A stretch of DNA of 64,000 nt from Terriglobia bacterium (GTDB lineage: Bacteria; Acidobacteriota; Terriglobia; Bryobacterales; Bryobacteraceae), in the NCBI GenBank assembly GCA_020073345.1, contig JAIQFI010000026.1:1-64000 (forward strand), written 5' to 3'. The notes under the pieces were generated by a model that worked only from the letters and a program-made list of their open reading frames with translations, did no database searches and was not told the DNA's origin. This document shows, in pieces, positions 35,282 through 44,411 of this stretch. The position numbers were made by a program, and so were the translations under genes. The first letter of the stretch is position 1. Each line of letters begins with the position of its first letter.

Positions 35282-35533
35282 CTATTTTTGTGGGCGTAGT
35301 TCGTCAATGAAATTCGCAAGGGGCTTCACCGTTTGCTTCTGCATCCAGTTATCCAGGGCGTGCAGATCGAACCGAACCGAGGCGCGGCCAGTCTCCTGTG
35401 CCCCGGAAGGACGCAGCGGGATGAAGGGGATCGCGCGCCGCTCGACCAGTCGGTAGACCGAAAACACGCTTATCCCCAAATAAGCAGCGGCTTGTTTGGC
35501 GCTGATGTATCGAGACTGAACGGAAGAATCCAC
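35282..35533 (-). CDS. Excisionase-like helix-turn-helix protein
   Basis: 83 residues. RYISAKQAAAYLGISVFSVYRLVERRAIPFIPL is a MerR/excisionase-type (HTH_17) helix-turn-helix. The chosen GTG follows GGAGGA closely; a TTG four codons upstream (35545) is an alternative. The stop is one base before the integrase start, so the pair is coupled, as expected for a recombination directionality factor. It may instead repress integration. Confidence 0.8.
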   Translation of the reverse strand: MDSSVQSRYISAKQAAAYLGISVFSVYRLVERRAIPFIPLRPSGAQETGRASVRFDLHALDNWMQKQTVKPLANFIDELRPQK

Positions 35534-35545
35534 TGTTCCTCCCAA

Positions 35546-35901
35546 ACGAATCGATCGAGTTGGACTTCACCTATGTATGCGAACTCCAGCACGTATCGTG
35601 GCCAACCGCCCACAGCTCCGGAGGCGTTTACATTCTGTTTCTTTGACGGCGGGACCATGCGGCGACTACAATAGCCTTCGATAGCGGTACACGTTGTTCA
35701 CCAGCGCTGATCGACCGAACGGCCAGCCGAACTTCCAAAACGTACCCGCCGAGGTGTACATCCCGCACGTTGCCGTGCCGGTCCGCTTTGCCCGGCTACC
35801 AGTACGACCGGCGAAAATGGATTGGCCCTAACTGCGGAAAATTGCGCATATCATTTAAGAGACGGAACCGTCTCTGACTTCATTGGCGAAGGGGACATCC
35901 A
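35546..35901 (+). promoter_or_regulatory. Intergenic region with inverted repeat upstream of ECF sigma gene
   Basis: 356 bases between divergent transcription units. AGAGACGG-AA-CCGTCTCT at 35858-35875 is an 8-base inverted repeat located 26 bases before the sigma start codon, in the 5' leader or promoter. An AAGGGG near 35888 is the likely ribosome-binding site. Nothing else recognised. Confidence 0.5.
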
Positions 35902-36495
35902 ATGACAGATTCCGACAACGTTACGGAACTTCTATCGTTGCTGCACGCCGGGGACGGGGATGTTGTTTCTCAATTGCTGCCCATGATCCGTGACGAGCTG
36001 CGGCGGATCGCTAACATCTACTTCAGCAGGGATTGGGCGGCCCATAACTTCGATCCGAGCGATCTTGTCCAAGAAGCCTCTTTGCGGCTTTTGATTCCAG
36101 GGAAAGGTCCCTGGAACGATCGGGAACACTTCTTTGCGATTGCGGCCCTCAATATCCACCAGCGGCTGGTCGATCACGGCAGAAAGCTTCGCGCCGAGAG
36201 GCGCGGCGGTGGCAAGTGGAAGCGCGTGGAATTGGATGACGCCTTGCCTGCTGAACCTGAGCACTGGAGCGAACTTCTTGACGTGGACGAGGCCCTGCGC
36301 CGCTTGGAAGCTCTGAATGAACGGCAGAGCCGCGTCGTGAAATACCGATTCTTTGGAGGAATGACAATCGAAGAAACGGCGACGGCGCTCGGTGTCTGCC
36401 CCAATACCGTCAAGACAGACTGGGCTGTGGCCGCGGCGTTTCTGCGGCGGGAGTTAATAGCCTACAGTGACGCCCGAGCGGTGGGATCGAATTAG
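35902..36495 (+). CDS. ECF sigma factor of the acidobacterial type
   Basis: 197 residues. It matches the ECF family seen with kinases in Acidobacteria: VTELLSLLHAGDGDVVSQLLPMIRDELRRIA, then FDPSDLVQEASLRLL (region 2), NDREHFFAIAALNIHQRLVDHGRKLRAERRGGG, and region 4 LNERQSRVVKYRFFGGMTIEETATALGVCPNTVKTDW. Its end overlaps the kinase start by 29 bases. No classical anti-sigma gene is present; in such pairs the kinase is thought to control sigma activity. Confidence 0.9.
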   Translation: MTDSDNVTELLSLLHAGDGDVVSQLLPMIRDELRRIANIYFSRDWAAHNFDPSDLVQEASLRLLIPGKGPWNDREHFFAIAALNIHQRLVDHGRKLRAERRGGGKWKRVELDDALPAEPEHWSELLDVDEALRRLEALNERQSRVVKYRFFGGMTIEETATALGVCPNTVKTDWAVAAAFLRRELIAYSDARAVGSN

Positions 36496-38209
36496 CGAGT
36501 TTTTCGCCGCGGCATCCGAGCTTCCTCCGGAGCAACGGGATGCCTATCTCGTACACGTGTGTCCGGATGAGGCAATACGCGGCGAGGTCCGGTCCTTGCT
36601 GGCCAATATCCCTCCAGAGAGCTTCCTCAACCCCGATCCCGTGTTCACCGGTAAGATGCTGCGCCAGTATAAGGTTATTGAAGAAATCGGGCGCGGCAGT
36701 ATGGGTCGCGTGTACAAGGCACATGACACAAAGCTAGACCGTACGGTAGCGCTAAAGCTTCTTCCGCCCCGCCTGGAAAACGACGTACGGGGTCCTCATC
36801 GATTATTGCGGGAAGCCAAAAGCGCCTCGGCGCTGAACCATCCCAATATTGTGACTGTCCACGAGATTGCCCGCGACGAAGTGGAAGGTATTGACTTCAT
36901 TGTGATGGAGTACATCAGCGGGGAGACGCTCGGTCGAGCGATTCCTATCGACGGCCTGCCGATCGATCGGGCCCTTGATTACGCAATTCAGATCGCGGAT
37001 GCCCTTGCTACGGCTCACGGTAAGGACATTGTCCACGGAGATCTGAAGCCCGCAAACATCATGGTGACTGAGCAGGGCCGGGTGAAGCTCCTGGACTTCG
37101 GCTTGGCCAGGGCACGCACTCGCGAAATCGGCAATCCGGCGGAATCGGAGTTGTTCGGCACCACGGCTTACATGGCACCGGAACGGTTGGGCACACCTCT
37201 GACCGACCCGCGTTCAGAGGTTTTCAGCTTTGGGGTAATCCTGTACCAGATGTTTAGCGGAGAGCATCCCTTCGGAACAGGCTCGCGCGAAGAAGTGGCA
37301 GCAGCGATTCACCATGAAATCCCAAAACCGCTCCGTTCCACAGTCCCTGTTTGGCTCGCCGACATCGTGCAGCGCTGTCTCGAAAAGAGAGCCATCGATC
37401 GCTTCCAGACCATGCAGGACGTGCTCTCTGCGTTAAAGCAAGAAGGGAAAGGGCGCGATCCTATGGGGTCTCTTGCGCCAACTTCGCCCATTCTCGTCAG
37501 TTCCGAAGTCGACAGCGTCCGTGCCCTCGCCGCACAAATCACCTACAGCAACGTCGCACGGAGCCGCCAAGCATTGAGCGAACTAGCGGATCTCGTCGGG
37601 CGCAACGCTTCCCAGGACGTACGTGATGCCGTGATTTCAGCCTTGCGGGATATCATTTTGACCCTCGACCTTGACGGGAACGTGGTGGCGGGCACGGTGC
37701 GAAAAGTGCGGAAGCTGACGCTCGATACACTCAAGGTGGCCACAGCAGGCGACCTGGGTGCTTGCTTCAAGGACGGCGAGCTCGAAGAGCTGGACCTCTT
37801 TATGATGGACTTCGCCGGCACCCAGTTAGTGGGTACCAATTTCAAAGGCTGCTTCCTTGCAGGGGCTGACTTCCGCGGGAGTAATCTAGCCGGAGCGTGT
37901 TTTGAGATAGCCAAGATCAGGAACGTTGATTTCACTGAAGCAGACCTCTTAGACGCCAACTTCACCGACGCCGACTGGTTTAACGCGCTCGGCTTGACGG
38001 AGCACCAAATGACGCTAGTCCGGCGGGATTCGCTGCCGGCTTGTCCGGCCGATGAACAAGCGATGCACCGCTATCTTTCGGATCACTACGTGCTGCCCTA
38101 TGGATCGTGGCCCTCACGTCAGCAGGAGCAGTTGAAGGCAGCCTGGCATGAATACCTTCGGCCCGCCGGCCTCCGGGATGTGGTCGCCAAATGGCGTCGC
38201 GACACCTGA
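36467..38209 (+). CDS. Ser/Thr protein kinase with pentapeptide-repeat C-terminus
   Basis: 580 residues from a GTG inside the sigma gene. A short N-terminal helical part (ERWDRISEFFAAASELPPEQRDAYL) is typical of kinases coupled to ECF factors. The kinase domain (about 68-325) has IGRGSMGRVY, VALK, HGDLKPANI (HGD in place of HRD), DFGLARA and GTTAYMAPE. After a linker, residues about 430-510 are pentapeptide repeats (TNFKGCFLAGADFRGSNLAGACF), which form a right-handed helix used for protein contacts. No membrane helix is seen, so it is probably cytoplasmic and acts on the sigma partner. Confidence 0.88.
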   Translation: MTPERWDRISEFFAAASELPPEQRDAYLVHVCPDEAIRGEVRSLLANIPPESFLNPDPVFTGKMLRQYKVIEEIGRGSMGRVYKAHDTKLDRTVALKLLPPRLENDVRGPHRLLREAKSASALNHPNIVTVHEIARDEVEGIDFIVMEYISGETLGRAIPIDGLPIDRALDYAIQIADALATAHGKDIVHGDLKPANIMVTEQGRVKLLDFGLARARTREIGNPAESELFGTTAYMAPERLGTPLTDPRSEVFSFGVILYQMFSGEHPFGTGSREEVAAAIHHEIPKPLRSTVPVWLADIVQRCLEKRAIDRFQTMQDVLSALKQEGKGRDPMGSLAPTSPILVSSEVDSVRALAAQITYSNVARSRQALSELADLVGRNASQDVRDAVISALRDIILTLDLDGNVVAGTVRKVRKLTLDTLKVATAGDLGACFKDGELEELDLFMMDFAGTQLVGTNFKGCFLAGADFRGSNLAGACFEIAKIRNVDFTEADLLDANFTDADWFNALGLTEHQMTLVRRDSLPACPADEQAMHRYLSDHYVLPYGSWPSRQQEQLKAAWHEYLRPAGLRDVVAKWRRDT

Positions 38210-38323
38210 CAGCCACAGCCAGTCTTCGGCTCTGAGCATCAGCCACTTTTCATATCTTTTGCGCATTCTTTCTTGAAGGGCCCATTGTTGACGGGCCTGC
38301 CAAACCCAAGAAGGAGGCGCCAC

Positions 38324-38638
38324 GTGACACATTGGACCACCAAGACCACCATTCGCCGTTCCTGGGCGGCGCTCAGGATGGGAGCCTACATTTCTATCTT
38401 GAGCGCCGCAACGCCGCTTGCAGTCCGCGCCGCATCGCCATGGGAAAATGCCGTGGATGTGTTGCAAACCGCGTTCACCGGGCCGATCGCGCGGGGCTTG
38501 AGCCTGGTTGCGATTGTCGTCGGAGGGCTGATGTTCGCTTTCGGCGAGGGCGAATCCAAGCGTATGCTGGCCGGCATCGTGTTCGGTATCGGAATGGCCA
38601 TCGGCGCGGTGAATTTCATGGCCTGGCTCTTTCCATAA
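38324..38638 (+). CDS. VirB2/TrbC-like conjugative pilin
   Basis: 104 residues. A long signal-like N-terminus (ALRMGAYISILSAATPLAVRAA) leads to a mature part with two hydrophobic helices (ARGLSLVAIVVGGLMFAF and MLAGIVFGIGMAIGAVNFMAW), the VirB2 pattern. The start is a GTG with AAGGAGG seven bases upstream; the frame is open earlier but without a site. First gene of the T4SS operon. Confidence 0.85.
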   Translation: MTHWTTKTTIRRSWAALRMGAYISILSAATPLAVRAASPWENAVDVLQTAFTGPIARGLSLVAIVVGGLMFAFGEGESKRMLAGIVFGIGMAIGAVNFMAWLFP

Positions 38639-38641
38639 TTC

Positions 38642-38941
38642 ATGCCGAGCGCGCCGAGTCTCCACCCCGTCTACCGATCTTTGAATAAGCCACTCACCAT
38701 CGCCGGTGCCGAACGTCGGTTGTTCTTCCTGGCTTTGGTCATGGGCGCCGCCACCTTCAACCTCTTCGGGAGCCTCTTTAGCGGCCTTCTGATGTTTGTC
38801 GCCCTCTACATATTGGCCCGCTGGGCCACAGTGACAGACCCGCAGATCTTGCGAATTCTTCTAAACTCCTCCAAGTTCAAAGCCCACTACGATCCGGGGA
38901 AGCGCGACACCAGCTTCGAAAGGAGGCGCCGCCGTGGTTAA
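38642..38941 (+). CDS. VirB3/TrbD-like T4SS inner-membrane protein
   Basis: 99 residues with a VirB3 layout: HPVYRSLNKPLTIAGAERRLFFLALVMGAATFNLF, a second hydrophobic stretch GLLMFVALYILARWATVTDP, and a basic C-terminus. VirB3 helps VirB4 engage the inner membrane. It overlaps the VirB4 GTG by 8 bases. Confidence 0.85.
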   Translation: MPSAPSLHPVYRSLNKPLTIAGAERRLFFLALVMGAATFNLFGSLFSGLLMFVALYILARWATVTDPQILRILLNSSKFKAHYDPGKRDTSFERRRRRG

Positions 38942-41264
38942 GGTGTCGCGCATTCTGAAGGACTATCGCGACGCAGGCGCGCTGAACGCGCTCGTCAACA
39001 TCCACGCCGCCATCGACGATTTTACATTCCTCACCAAAGGCGGGGACCTCGTCACTCTTCTGAAAGTCCAGGGCGTGGACACCGAGTGCATGGAACCCTT
39101 GGAGATAGATCAGATCGTCCGGCGCTTCGGCTCGGCGATACGTACTTTCAACGAGCAGTTCCGAATCTACCAGTACCTGGTCAAACGCGATTACGGACCG
39201 ATTCCTCACGGCCACTACGACGATCCCGTGATTCGAGAGGTGATCCGCAGCCGGACCGCGTATCTGGAGGCCAAAGGCCTCTATAACCTTGAAATCTACT
39301 TTGCCGTCGTCCACGAAGGATTGCGGCGGAATTCGAGTTTGCGGACCCGCCTGGCTGCCTTTGCCGCCAATCCCGCCGCGAGTGTCCGGGCGGCTTTGTC
39401 TACCGAGAAAACCATCGGCGTTCTCGAAGCGGATCTGGACCGCGGTCGGCACGAGTTGGCGAACAAAGTCAACAGCTTCGCAGTCCAGCTCCGCGACTTC
39501 GTCAAAATCGAAGTGCTCGACAAAAAGCGAGCGTTCGGATTCTTGCGACACCTGCTTAACTATGCGCCACACAAGGGGGAGGCGGCGAGCCTCGCCTTTG
39601 ACCAATTCGTTGATTTTCAGATGGTCGGCTCTTCTCTGGAGTGCCACCGGGACCATTTGCGGCTCGATAACCATTACGTCCAGGCACTGACCTTGAAGGA
39701 GCCTCCCGCGCAGACTTGGGCGAATCTGCTCAAAGGGCTGCAAGAGATCCCGGCTCAGTTTGTGATCGCCACCGAATGGAAGCGCATGGACAACCACGCG
39801 ATGCGCAAGCTCATTCAGTCCAAGCGGCGGCACTTCTACAACTCGAAAGCCTCCTTTATGAATTACTTGGGCCAGTCCGGAAATGCTCCCAGGGACATCC
39901 TGATCGATGACTCCGCGGCGGCGCTCGTGAATGATCTGGGCTCCTGCCTTGAACAAATGGAAGTGAACGGCAGCTTCTTCGGCGAGTTCTCGCTCACGGT
40001 GATCCTTTATGACGAGGACCTCACACGCCTGAAGGGTTCTGTGGCCGAGTGCTTCAAGGCGTTCTCGTCCATCGACGCGCAGCTCACCGAGGAGCGCTAC
40101 AACCTCTTGAACGCGTTTCTGGCCGTTCTGCCTGCGAATCACGCATTCAATCTACGGAAGATGTTTCTCTCCAACGCCAACTACGCCGATTTGTCGTTTC
40201 TCTTTGGGCCGAACACGGGCGACGTGCGAAACGCGCATCTCGGGACCGAGTATCTGACGGTGCTCGAAACGGACCGCCGGACGCCCTATTTCTTCAACTT
40301 CCACCATGGAGACATCGCCCACACCTTCATGCTGGGGATGACCGGAAGCGGGAAGAGCTTCACGCTCTCCCACCTGCTTACTCATGCGCAGAAATACAAC
40401 CCTCTGACCTATATCTTCGACTTGGGCGGCAGTTACCGGGAACTGACCGGTCGTTTCGACGGGACATATGTCCGGGTGGGCGCTGAAGAACGATCTTTCA
40501 CCATCAACCCGTTCAGTTTGCCGCCCACGCCGGAGCATCACCAATTCCAGTGTTTGCTTGTGCGGGTGCTCGCCGCGTCGAGCGGATATGAACTGACCGG
40601 CGCGGACGAGCGCGATCTTTTCGAGCAGATCCAGAACCTGTATTCCGTTGATCCGGGGCAGCGGCGTCTTCTGACGCTGGCTAACATTCTCGGCCGCAAT
40701 GTGCGCCAGGCGCTTGGGAAGTGGGTCCAGGGCGGCCAGTATGGAACGCTCTTTGACAACGTGCAGGACAACCTTACCTTTGCCCGGTTCCAGACGTTCG
40801 ACTTTGAAGGCATGGACAAAGTCCCGCAAGTCCTGGAGCCGCTTCTGTTCTACATCCTCCACCGGGCGCAGGCGGCCATTTATGATGCTGGCCTGGCCGC
40901 CACTTTCAAACTCTTCGTCATCGATGAAGCCTGGCGGTTTTTGCGCAATCCCTCGATCAAGCTTTACGTCCAGGAGGCCCTGAAAACCTGGCGTAAAAAG
41001 AACGCCGCCATGATTCTGGCTACCCAGTCTGGCGATGATCTTTTCCGCTCCGAGATGCTTCCGGTAATCGTCGAAAGCTGCGCCACGCAGATCTTCCTGG
41101 CCAACCCCGGCATGGATCAGGCGGCCTACTGCGAAGCGTTCCATCTGAGCGAAACCGAAGCCGCGGCCATCGCCGGGCTCGTCCCCAAGCGGCAGCTTCT
41201 CGTCAAGCGGCCGGATTTGACCAAGATTTTAAACCTAAACGTCGAAAGGAGCCGTCCATCATGA
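38934..41264 (+). CDS. VirB4/TrbE conjugal transfer ATPase
   Basis: 776 residues, starting at GTG. Walker A is GMTGSGKSF near residue 468, and Walker B is LFVIDEAWRFL near 658. The N-terminal half fits CagE/TrbE (RFGSAIRTFNEQFRIYQYLV). It energises pilus assembly and substrate transfer at the inner membrane. Complete, with no frameshift. Confidence 0.95.
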   Translation: MVKVSRILKDYRDAGALNALVNIHAAIDDFTFLTKGGDLVTLLKVQGVDTECMEPLEIDQIVRRFGSAIRTFNEQFRIYQYLVKRDYGPIPHGHYDDPVIREVIRSRTAYLEAKGLYNLEIYFAVVHEGLRRNSSLRTRLAAFAANPAASVRAALSTEKTIGVLEADLDRGRHELANKVNSFAVQLRDFVKIEVLDKKRAFGFLRHLLNYAPHKGEAASLAFDQFVDFQMVGSSLECHRDHLRLDNHYVQALTLKEPPAQTWANLLKGLQEIPAQFVIATEWKRMDNHAMRKLIQSKRRHFYNSKASFMNYLGQSGNAPRDILIDDSAAALVNDLGSCLEQMEVNGSFFGEFSLTVILYDEDLTRLKGSVAECFKAFSSIDAQLTEERYNLLNAFLAVLPANHAFNLRKMFLSNANYADLSFLFGPNTGDVRNAHLGTEYLTVLETDRRTPYFFNFHHGDIAHTFMLGMTGSGKSFTLSHLLTHAQKYNPLTYIFDLGGSYRELTGRFDGTYVRVGAEERSFTINPFSLPPTPEHHQFQCLLVRVLAASSGYELTGADERDLFEQIQNLYSVDPGQRRLLTLANILGRNVRQALGKWVQGGQYGTLFDNVQDNLTFARFQTFDFEGMDKVPQVLEPLLFYILHRAQAAIYDAGLAATFKLFVIDEAWRFLRNPSIKLYVQEALKTWRKKNAAMILATQSGDDLFRSEMLPVIVESCATQIFLANPGMDQAAYCEAFHLSETEAAAIAGLVPKRQLLVKRPDLTKILNLNVERSRPS

Positions 41265-42151
41265 AACCCGTCATACGCTGTCTTCTGTCTGTACAACTTG
41301 TCCTGTGCAGTGTTCTCATCGCCGGTCCGGGAGTGGAAGCCAAATCCCGCGCGGCCAAGAAGGCGCCGGACTCCGAGCCCGCCAAGCTTGCCGCGGCGCC
41401 CGAGCCGATCGTTCCGCCTCCGCCCGAATTTCAACTGGCCGGCACGGTGGTTCGCTATAGCGACAAGGACGTCGTCAAGGTCAAGACCAAACTGCGCTAC
41501 ACCACGCTCATTGTCCTGCCCAAAGGGGAACAGATCCTCGACTTCACGTGCGGCGACAAGGAGTTCTGGGTCGTAAACGGGACTCAGAACTTCGCCTACG
41601 TCAAGCCCGCCAAGGCCGGGGCTGAGACGAACCTGAACTTGATTACCGCCATCGGCAACATCTACTCGTTCGTGTTGAACGAAGTGTCCGACGTTCCGAA
41701 TACCCAGCCAGACCTAAAAGTCTTTATCGAACTCGAAGACGAATCCATGGCTTCCGTCGCGGGCGGCGCGCCCAGGTTTGTCTCGCATGAGGTCGTCGAA
41801 GACTACCGCCACCAGGCCGAGATCGCCAAGGAAGAGACCCAACAGGTGAAGCAGTCGGCGCAGGCCGCGATTGACAGCGGCATCAGTAAGTTTCTCTCAA
41901 ACGTCCGGTTCCCGTACCGTTTTGAGGCTGGAAAGAAACCCTTCTTCGTACGCGCCATGTATCACGACGACAAGTTCACCTACATTCAGGCGCGGCCGGA
42001 GGAGACGCCCACGCTTTATGAGGTCAAGGACGGCAAGCCCAACCTTGTGAACTTCACTTATAAGGATGGCGTCTATGCCATCGACAAGATCCTCGACGAA
42101 GGGTATTTGGCCATCGGTAAGCAAAAGCTTAGCTTTGAGCGCCAGGAGTAG
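41261..42151 (+). CDS. VirB9/TrbG T4SS outer-membrane core protein
   Basis: 296 residues with a signal peptide (LLSVQLVLCSVLIAGPGVEAK). TTLIVLPKGEQILDFTCGDKEFWVV and YVKPAKAGAETNLNLITAIGNIYSFVL are the N-terminal VirB9 strands. VRFPYRFEAGKKPFFVRAMYHDDKFTYIQARPEE is the C-terminal VirB9/CagX domain. It overlaps virB4 by 4 bases. Confidence 0.9.
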   Translation: MKPVIRCLLSVQLVLCSVLIAGPGVEAKSRAAKKAPDSEPAKLAAAPEPIVPPPPEFQLAGTVVRYSDKDVVKVKTKLRYTTLIVLPKGEQILDFTCGDKEFWVVNGTQNFAYVKPAKAGAETNLNLITAIGNIYSFVLNEVSDVPNTQPDLKVFIELEDESMASVAGGAPRFVSHEVVEDYRHQAEIAKEETQQVKQSAQAAIDSGISKFLSNVRFPYRFEAGKKPFFVRAMYHDDKFTYIQARPEETPTLYEVKDGKPNLVNFTYKDGVYAIDKILDEGYLAIGKQKLSFERQE

Positions 42152-42155
42152 TGTC

Positions 42156-43430
42156 ATGACTGATTCCGAGATACCCGGCGCACCGATAGTTCAAAAGAAG
42201 GCCGCGAACCCGCCCGGCATCCTGCCGCGCAATGCGCAAGCCTGGTTCATTGGCGGCATTTCGATTCTGATGGTGCTCGTGATCGCACTTTCGGGCGGCA
42301 AGGAATCGAAGGCGCGCGACGCGTCAGGAAAAGTGCAGACACCGCAAACCCAGGACCCGAACCAGCAGCGCATCGAAGAGTATCGGACACGCATAGACGA
42401 GCAGGCGCGCAAGCTGGCCGCGGAACAGGCCCAGCTTGCGCAGACCAAAGAGGTTCTTGGAATCACGCCCAACGCGACGGGGATGCGACCGGAGTCGCGC
42501 TACGCTGTTGCGGCGAGTCAGACGCCCCTCGCCTATGAGCGTCCTTCTGCTACCGAGAAAAACTGGATCGAAACCGATAGGGAAAAGCGCGAGTATCAGT
42601 CGCTGTTCGCGTCCAACGTCGCCTTGAGTTACCGGCCCGAAGCCAAACCGGGCGAACATGAAACAAAACTTTCGCCTGATGCGTCATTACTCAATAATGG
42701 TCGCGCGGACTCGGAGATTCGTGTGGAACGGGCGCAGCCGGAACCGGTTTCATCGGGAATCCCATCGGCTCCGGACATGCACGCCGCAGACATGCGCGGC
42801 GCAGTCGCTCACGAGCGCGATGCGGAGATCGACCGCGCGCAAGGCAAGAAGTACCGGCTCTTCGAAGGCACGGTAATCGAGACGGTTCTCACGAACCGTC
42901 TGGACGGATCGTTTTCGGGGCCTGTGAACTGCATGGTAACCACCAACGTCTATTCCCACGACCGGCAGCGGCTCCTCGTCCCGCAAGGTACGCGCGTCTT
43001 GGGCGAAGTAAAGCGCCTGGAGACTTTTGGCCAGGAGCGACTGGCCGTGGCGTTTCACCGGCTCATCATGCCGGACGGCTATTCGGTGAGCTTAGACCAA
43101 TTCCAAGGCCTGAACCAGATCGGCGAAACCGGGCTGCGCGATCAGGTCAATCATCATTATTTGCAGGTCTTTGGCGTCTCGCTTGCGATCGGTGCGATCG
43201 CGGGCTTGAGCCAGGTAAATACCCGCTCGGGGTTGGACGCCTCGGCGGAAGACGCCTACCGGCAGGGTGTGGCATCGAGCCTTTCGCAGTCTTCTCTGCG
43301 AATCCTGGACCGATACCTGAACGTCCTGCCGACGTTCACGATCCGGGAAGGCCACCGCATTAAAGTGTATTTGGCCGGGGACCTGCTTCTTCCGGCCTAT
43401 GAAAACCATCAGATGCCTGGCGATCTATAG
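42156..43430 (+). CDS. VirB10/TrbI T4SS core protein
   Basis: 424 residues. One membrane helix (AWFIGGISILMVLVIALSGG) near residues 30-48, then a proline- and charge-rich linker. The C-terminal TrbI/VirB10 beta-barrel includes FEGTVIETVLTNRLDGSFSGPVNCMVT, GTRVLGEVK and DYLPTF-like LNVLPTFTIREGHRIKVYLAGDL. It spans the envelope and links VirB4/VirD4 energy to the outer-membrane pore. The chosen ATG at 42156 is five bases after virB9; the frame is open earlier but only within virB9. Confidence 0.92.
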   Translation: MTDSEIPGAPIVQKKAANPPGILPRNAQAWFIGGISILMVLVIALSGGKESKARDASGKVQTPQTQDPNQQRIEEYRTRIDEQARKLAAEQAQLAQTKEVLGITPNATGMRPESRYAVAASQTPLAYERPSATEKNWIETDREKREYQSLFASNVALSYRPEAKPGEHETKLSPDASLLNNGRADSEIRVERAQPEPVSSGIPSAPDMHAADMRGAVAHERDAEIDRAQGKKYRLFEGTVIETVLTNRLDGSFSGPVNCMVTTNVYSHDRQRLLVPQGTRVLGEVKRLETFGQERLAVAFHRLIMPDGYSVSLDQFQGLNQIGETGLRDQVNHHYLQVFGVSLAIGAIAGLSQVNTRSGLDASAEDAYRQGVASSLSQSSLRILDRYLNVLPTFTIREGHRIKVYLAGDLLLPAYENHQMPGDL

Positions 43431-43438
43431 GAGGATTC

Positions 43439-43540
43439 ATGATCCAGTGGCTCCATCGTCACATTTTTCGAGGACTCGGAATCCTCATGCTGATCGGTAT
43501 TCTCACCATCTTGGTGCTCGCCTTTAGCTCGCACCAATAG
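43439..43540 (+). CDS. 33-residue single-helix membrane peptide in T4SS operon
   Basis: MIQWLHRHIFRGLGILMLIG then ILTILVLAFSSHQ. A basic N-terminus and one hydrophobic helix. It begins 8 bases after the virB10 stop, with TAGGAGGA immediately upstream at good spacing, and ends 26 bases before virB5. It lies where a VirB7-like or TrbK-like gene might be, but has no lipobox Cys, so it is not a typical VirB7. It may stabilise the inner-membrane complex. Confidence 0.65.
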   Translation: MIQWLHRHIFRGLGILMLIGILTILVLAFSSHQ

Positions 43541-43566
43541 GTTCAACAACAAGCACGGGAGGTCGT

Positions 43567-44385
43567 ATGAAACGAAAACTGACACTCGTAGTGTGCTCGC
43601 TCGCCGTTCTGGCCGGTCCAGCGTTCGCCATTTTCGGCCTGGGCGACATCGTCTTTGATCCTTCGAATCTCGAAGAGAACATCCAGCAACTCCTCCAGAT
43701 GGAACAGCAGTACACGCAGATGGCGGAGACCTATGAAGTAGCCCTCGGCCAGTACCAGCACATGATCCAGATGGCCAGGACCGTGCCGGTCAATATGGTG
43801 GCCCGCTACCGCGCTCTGGCGACGCCGTGGCGGTTTTCCTCCGCGACAGATACTTACGGAACGACTGGGGGCTGGATCAACGGCATCAATACCGGCGCGG
43901 GCGTCGCGTCCGGTTATTTGCGGGCGACTCAGAGCCTAATCGACTACGGAGCCGCCCTCAGCAACATCCCCGCCGATCAATTGGAGCGTGTCAAAACAGG
44001 ATACGCGACGGTCGAGTTGACCGATGGGGCGAATCGCGACGGGATCGAAACGATTGGCCGTCTCCGAGCGAACGCTCCGTCGGTAGCCACCGCCATTCAG
44101 GGCCTCGAAGACGATTCCCTTTCATCCGCCCCAAACATGAATACTGAGATCGCCGTCTTAAACAAGATCAACGCGGCGAACGTGATCTCGCTGCACGGGT
44201 CCCAAGACACCAATCAGCTCCTGGTAGCGCTTGCGGAGCAGCAGATCATCGACGCGAAACGCAAACGCGACGCCGAGGCCCAGGCCATCAACGACCACGT
44301 GCGCTTTGTTTCTGAGGGAAAGGCGGTGATGGCCGCCCAAGCCGCCAACGCCAGTTCCGCCATGCTGGCCTGGCGCATGCCGTAA
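43567..44385 (+). CDS. VirB5/TrbJ-like T4SS protein
   Basis: 272 residues with a signal peptide (LTLVVCSLAVLAGPAFA). FGLGDIVFDPSNLEENIQQLLQMEQQYTQM followed by a long helical region is the TrbJ/VirB5 opening. The C-terminal coiled region (LLVALAEQQIIDAKRKRDAEAQAINDHV) fits the family. VirB5-type proteins sit at the pilus tip or in the periplasm. Confidence 0.87.
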   Translation: MKRKLTLVVCSLAVLAGPAFAIFGLGDIVFDPSNLEENIQQLLQMEQQYTQMAETYEVALGQYQHMIQMARTVPVNMVARYRALATPWRFSSATDTYGTTGGWINGINTGAGVASGYLRATQSLIDYGAALSNIPADQLERVKTGYATVELTDGANRDGIETIGRLRANAPSVATAIQGLEDDSLSSAPNMNTEIAVLNKINAANVISLHGSQDTNQLLVALAEQQIIDAKRKRDAEAQAINDHVRFVSEGKAVMAAQAANASSAMLAWRMP

Positions 44386-44411
44386 CAGCTGATTGCCTTA
44401 AGGAGATCCCC

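Noticed and set aside
38877-40142. 421-codon minus-strand frame opposite virB4
   Set aside because: Shadow of VirB4; no domain and no ribosome-binding site.
40152-41144. 330-codon minus-strand frame opposite virB4
   Set aside because: Antisense to the Walker motifs of VirB4.
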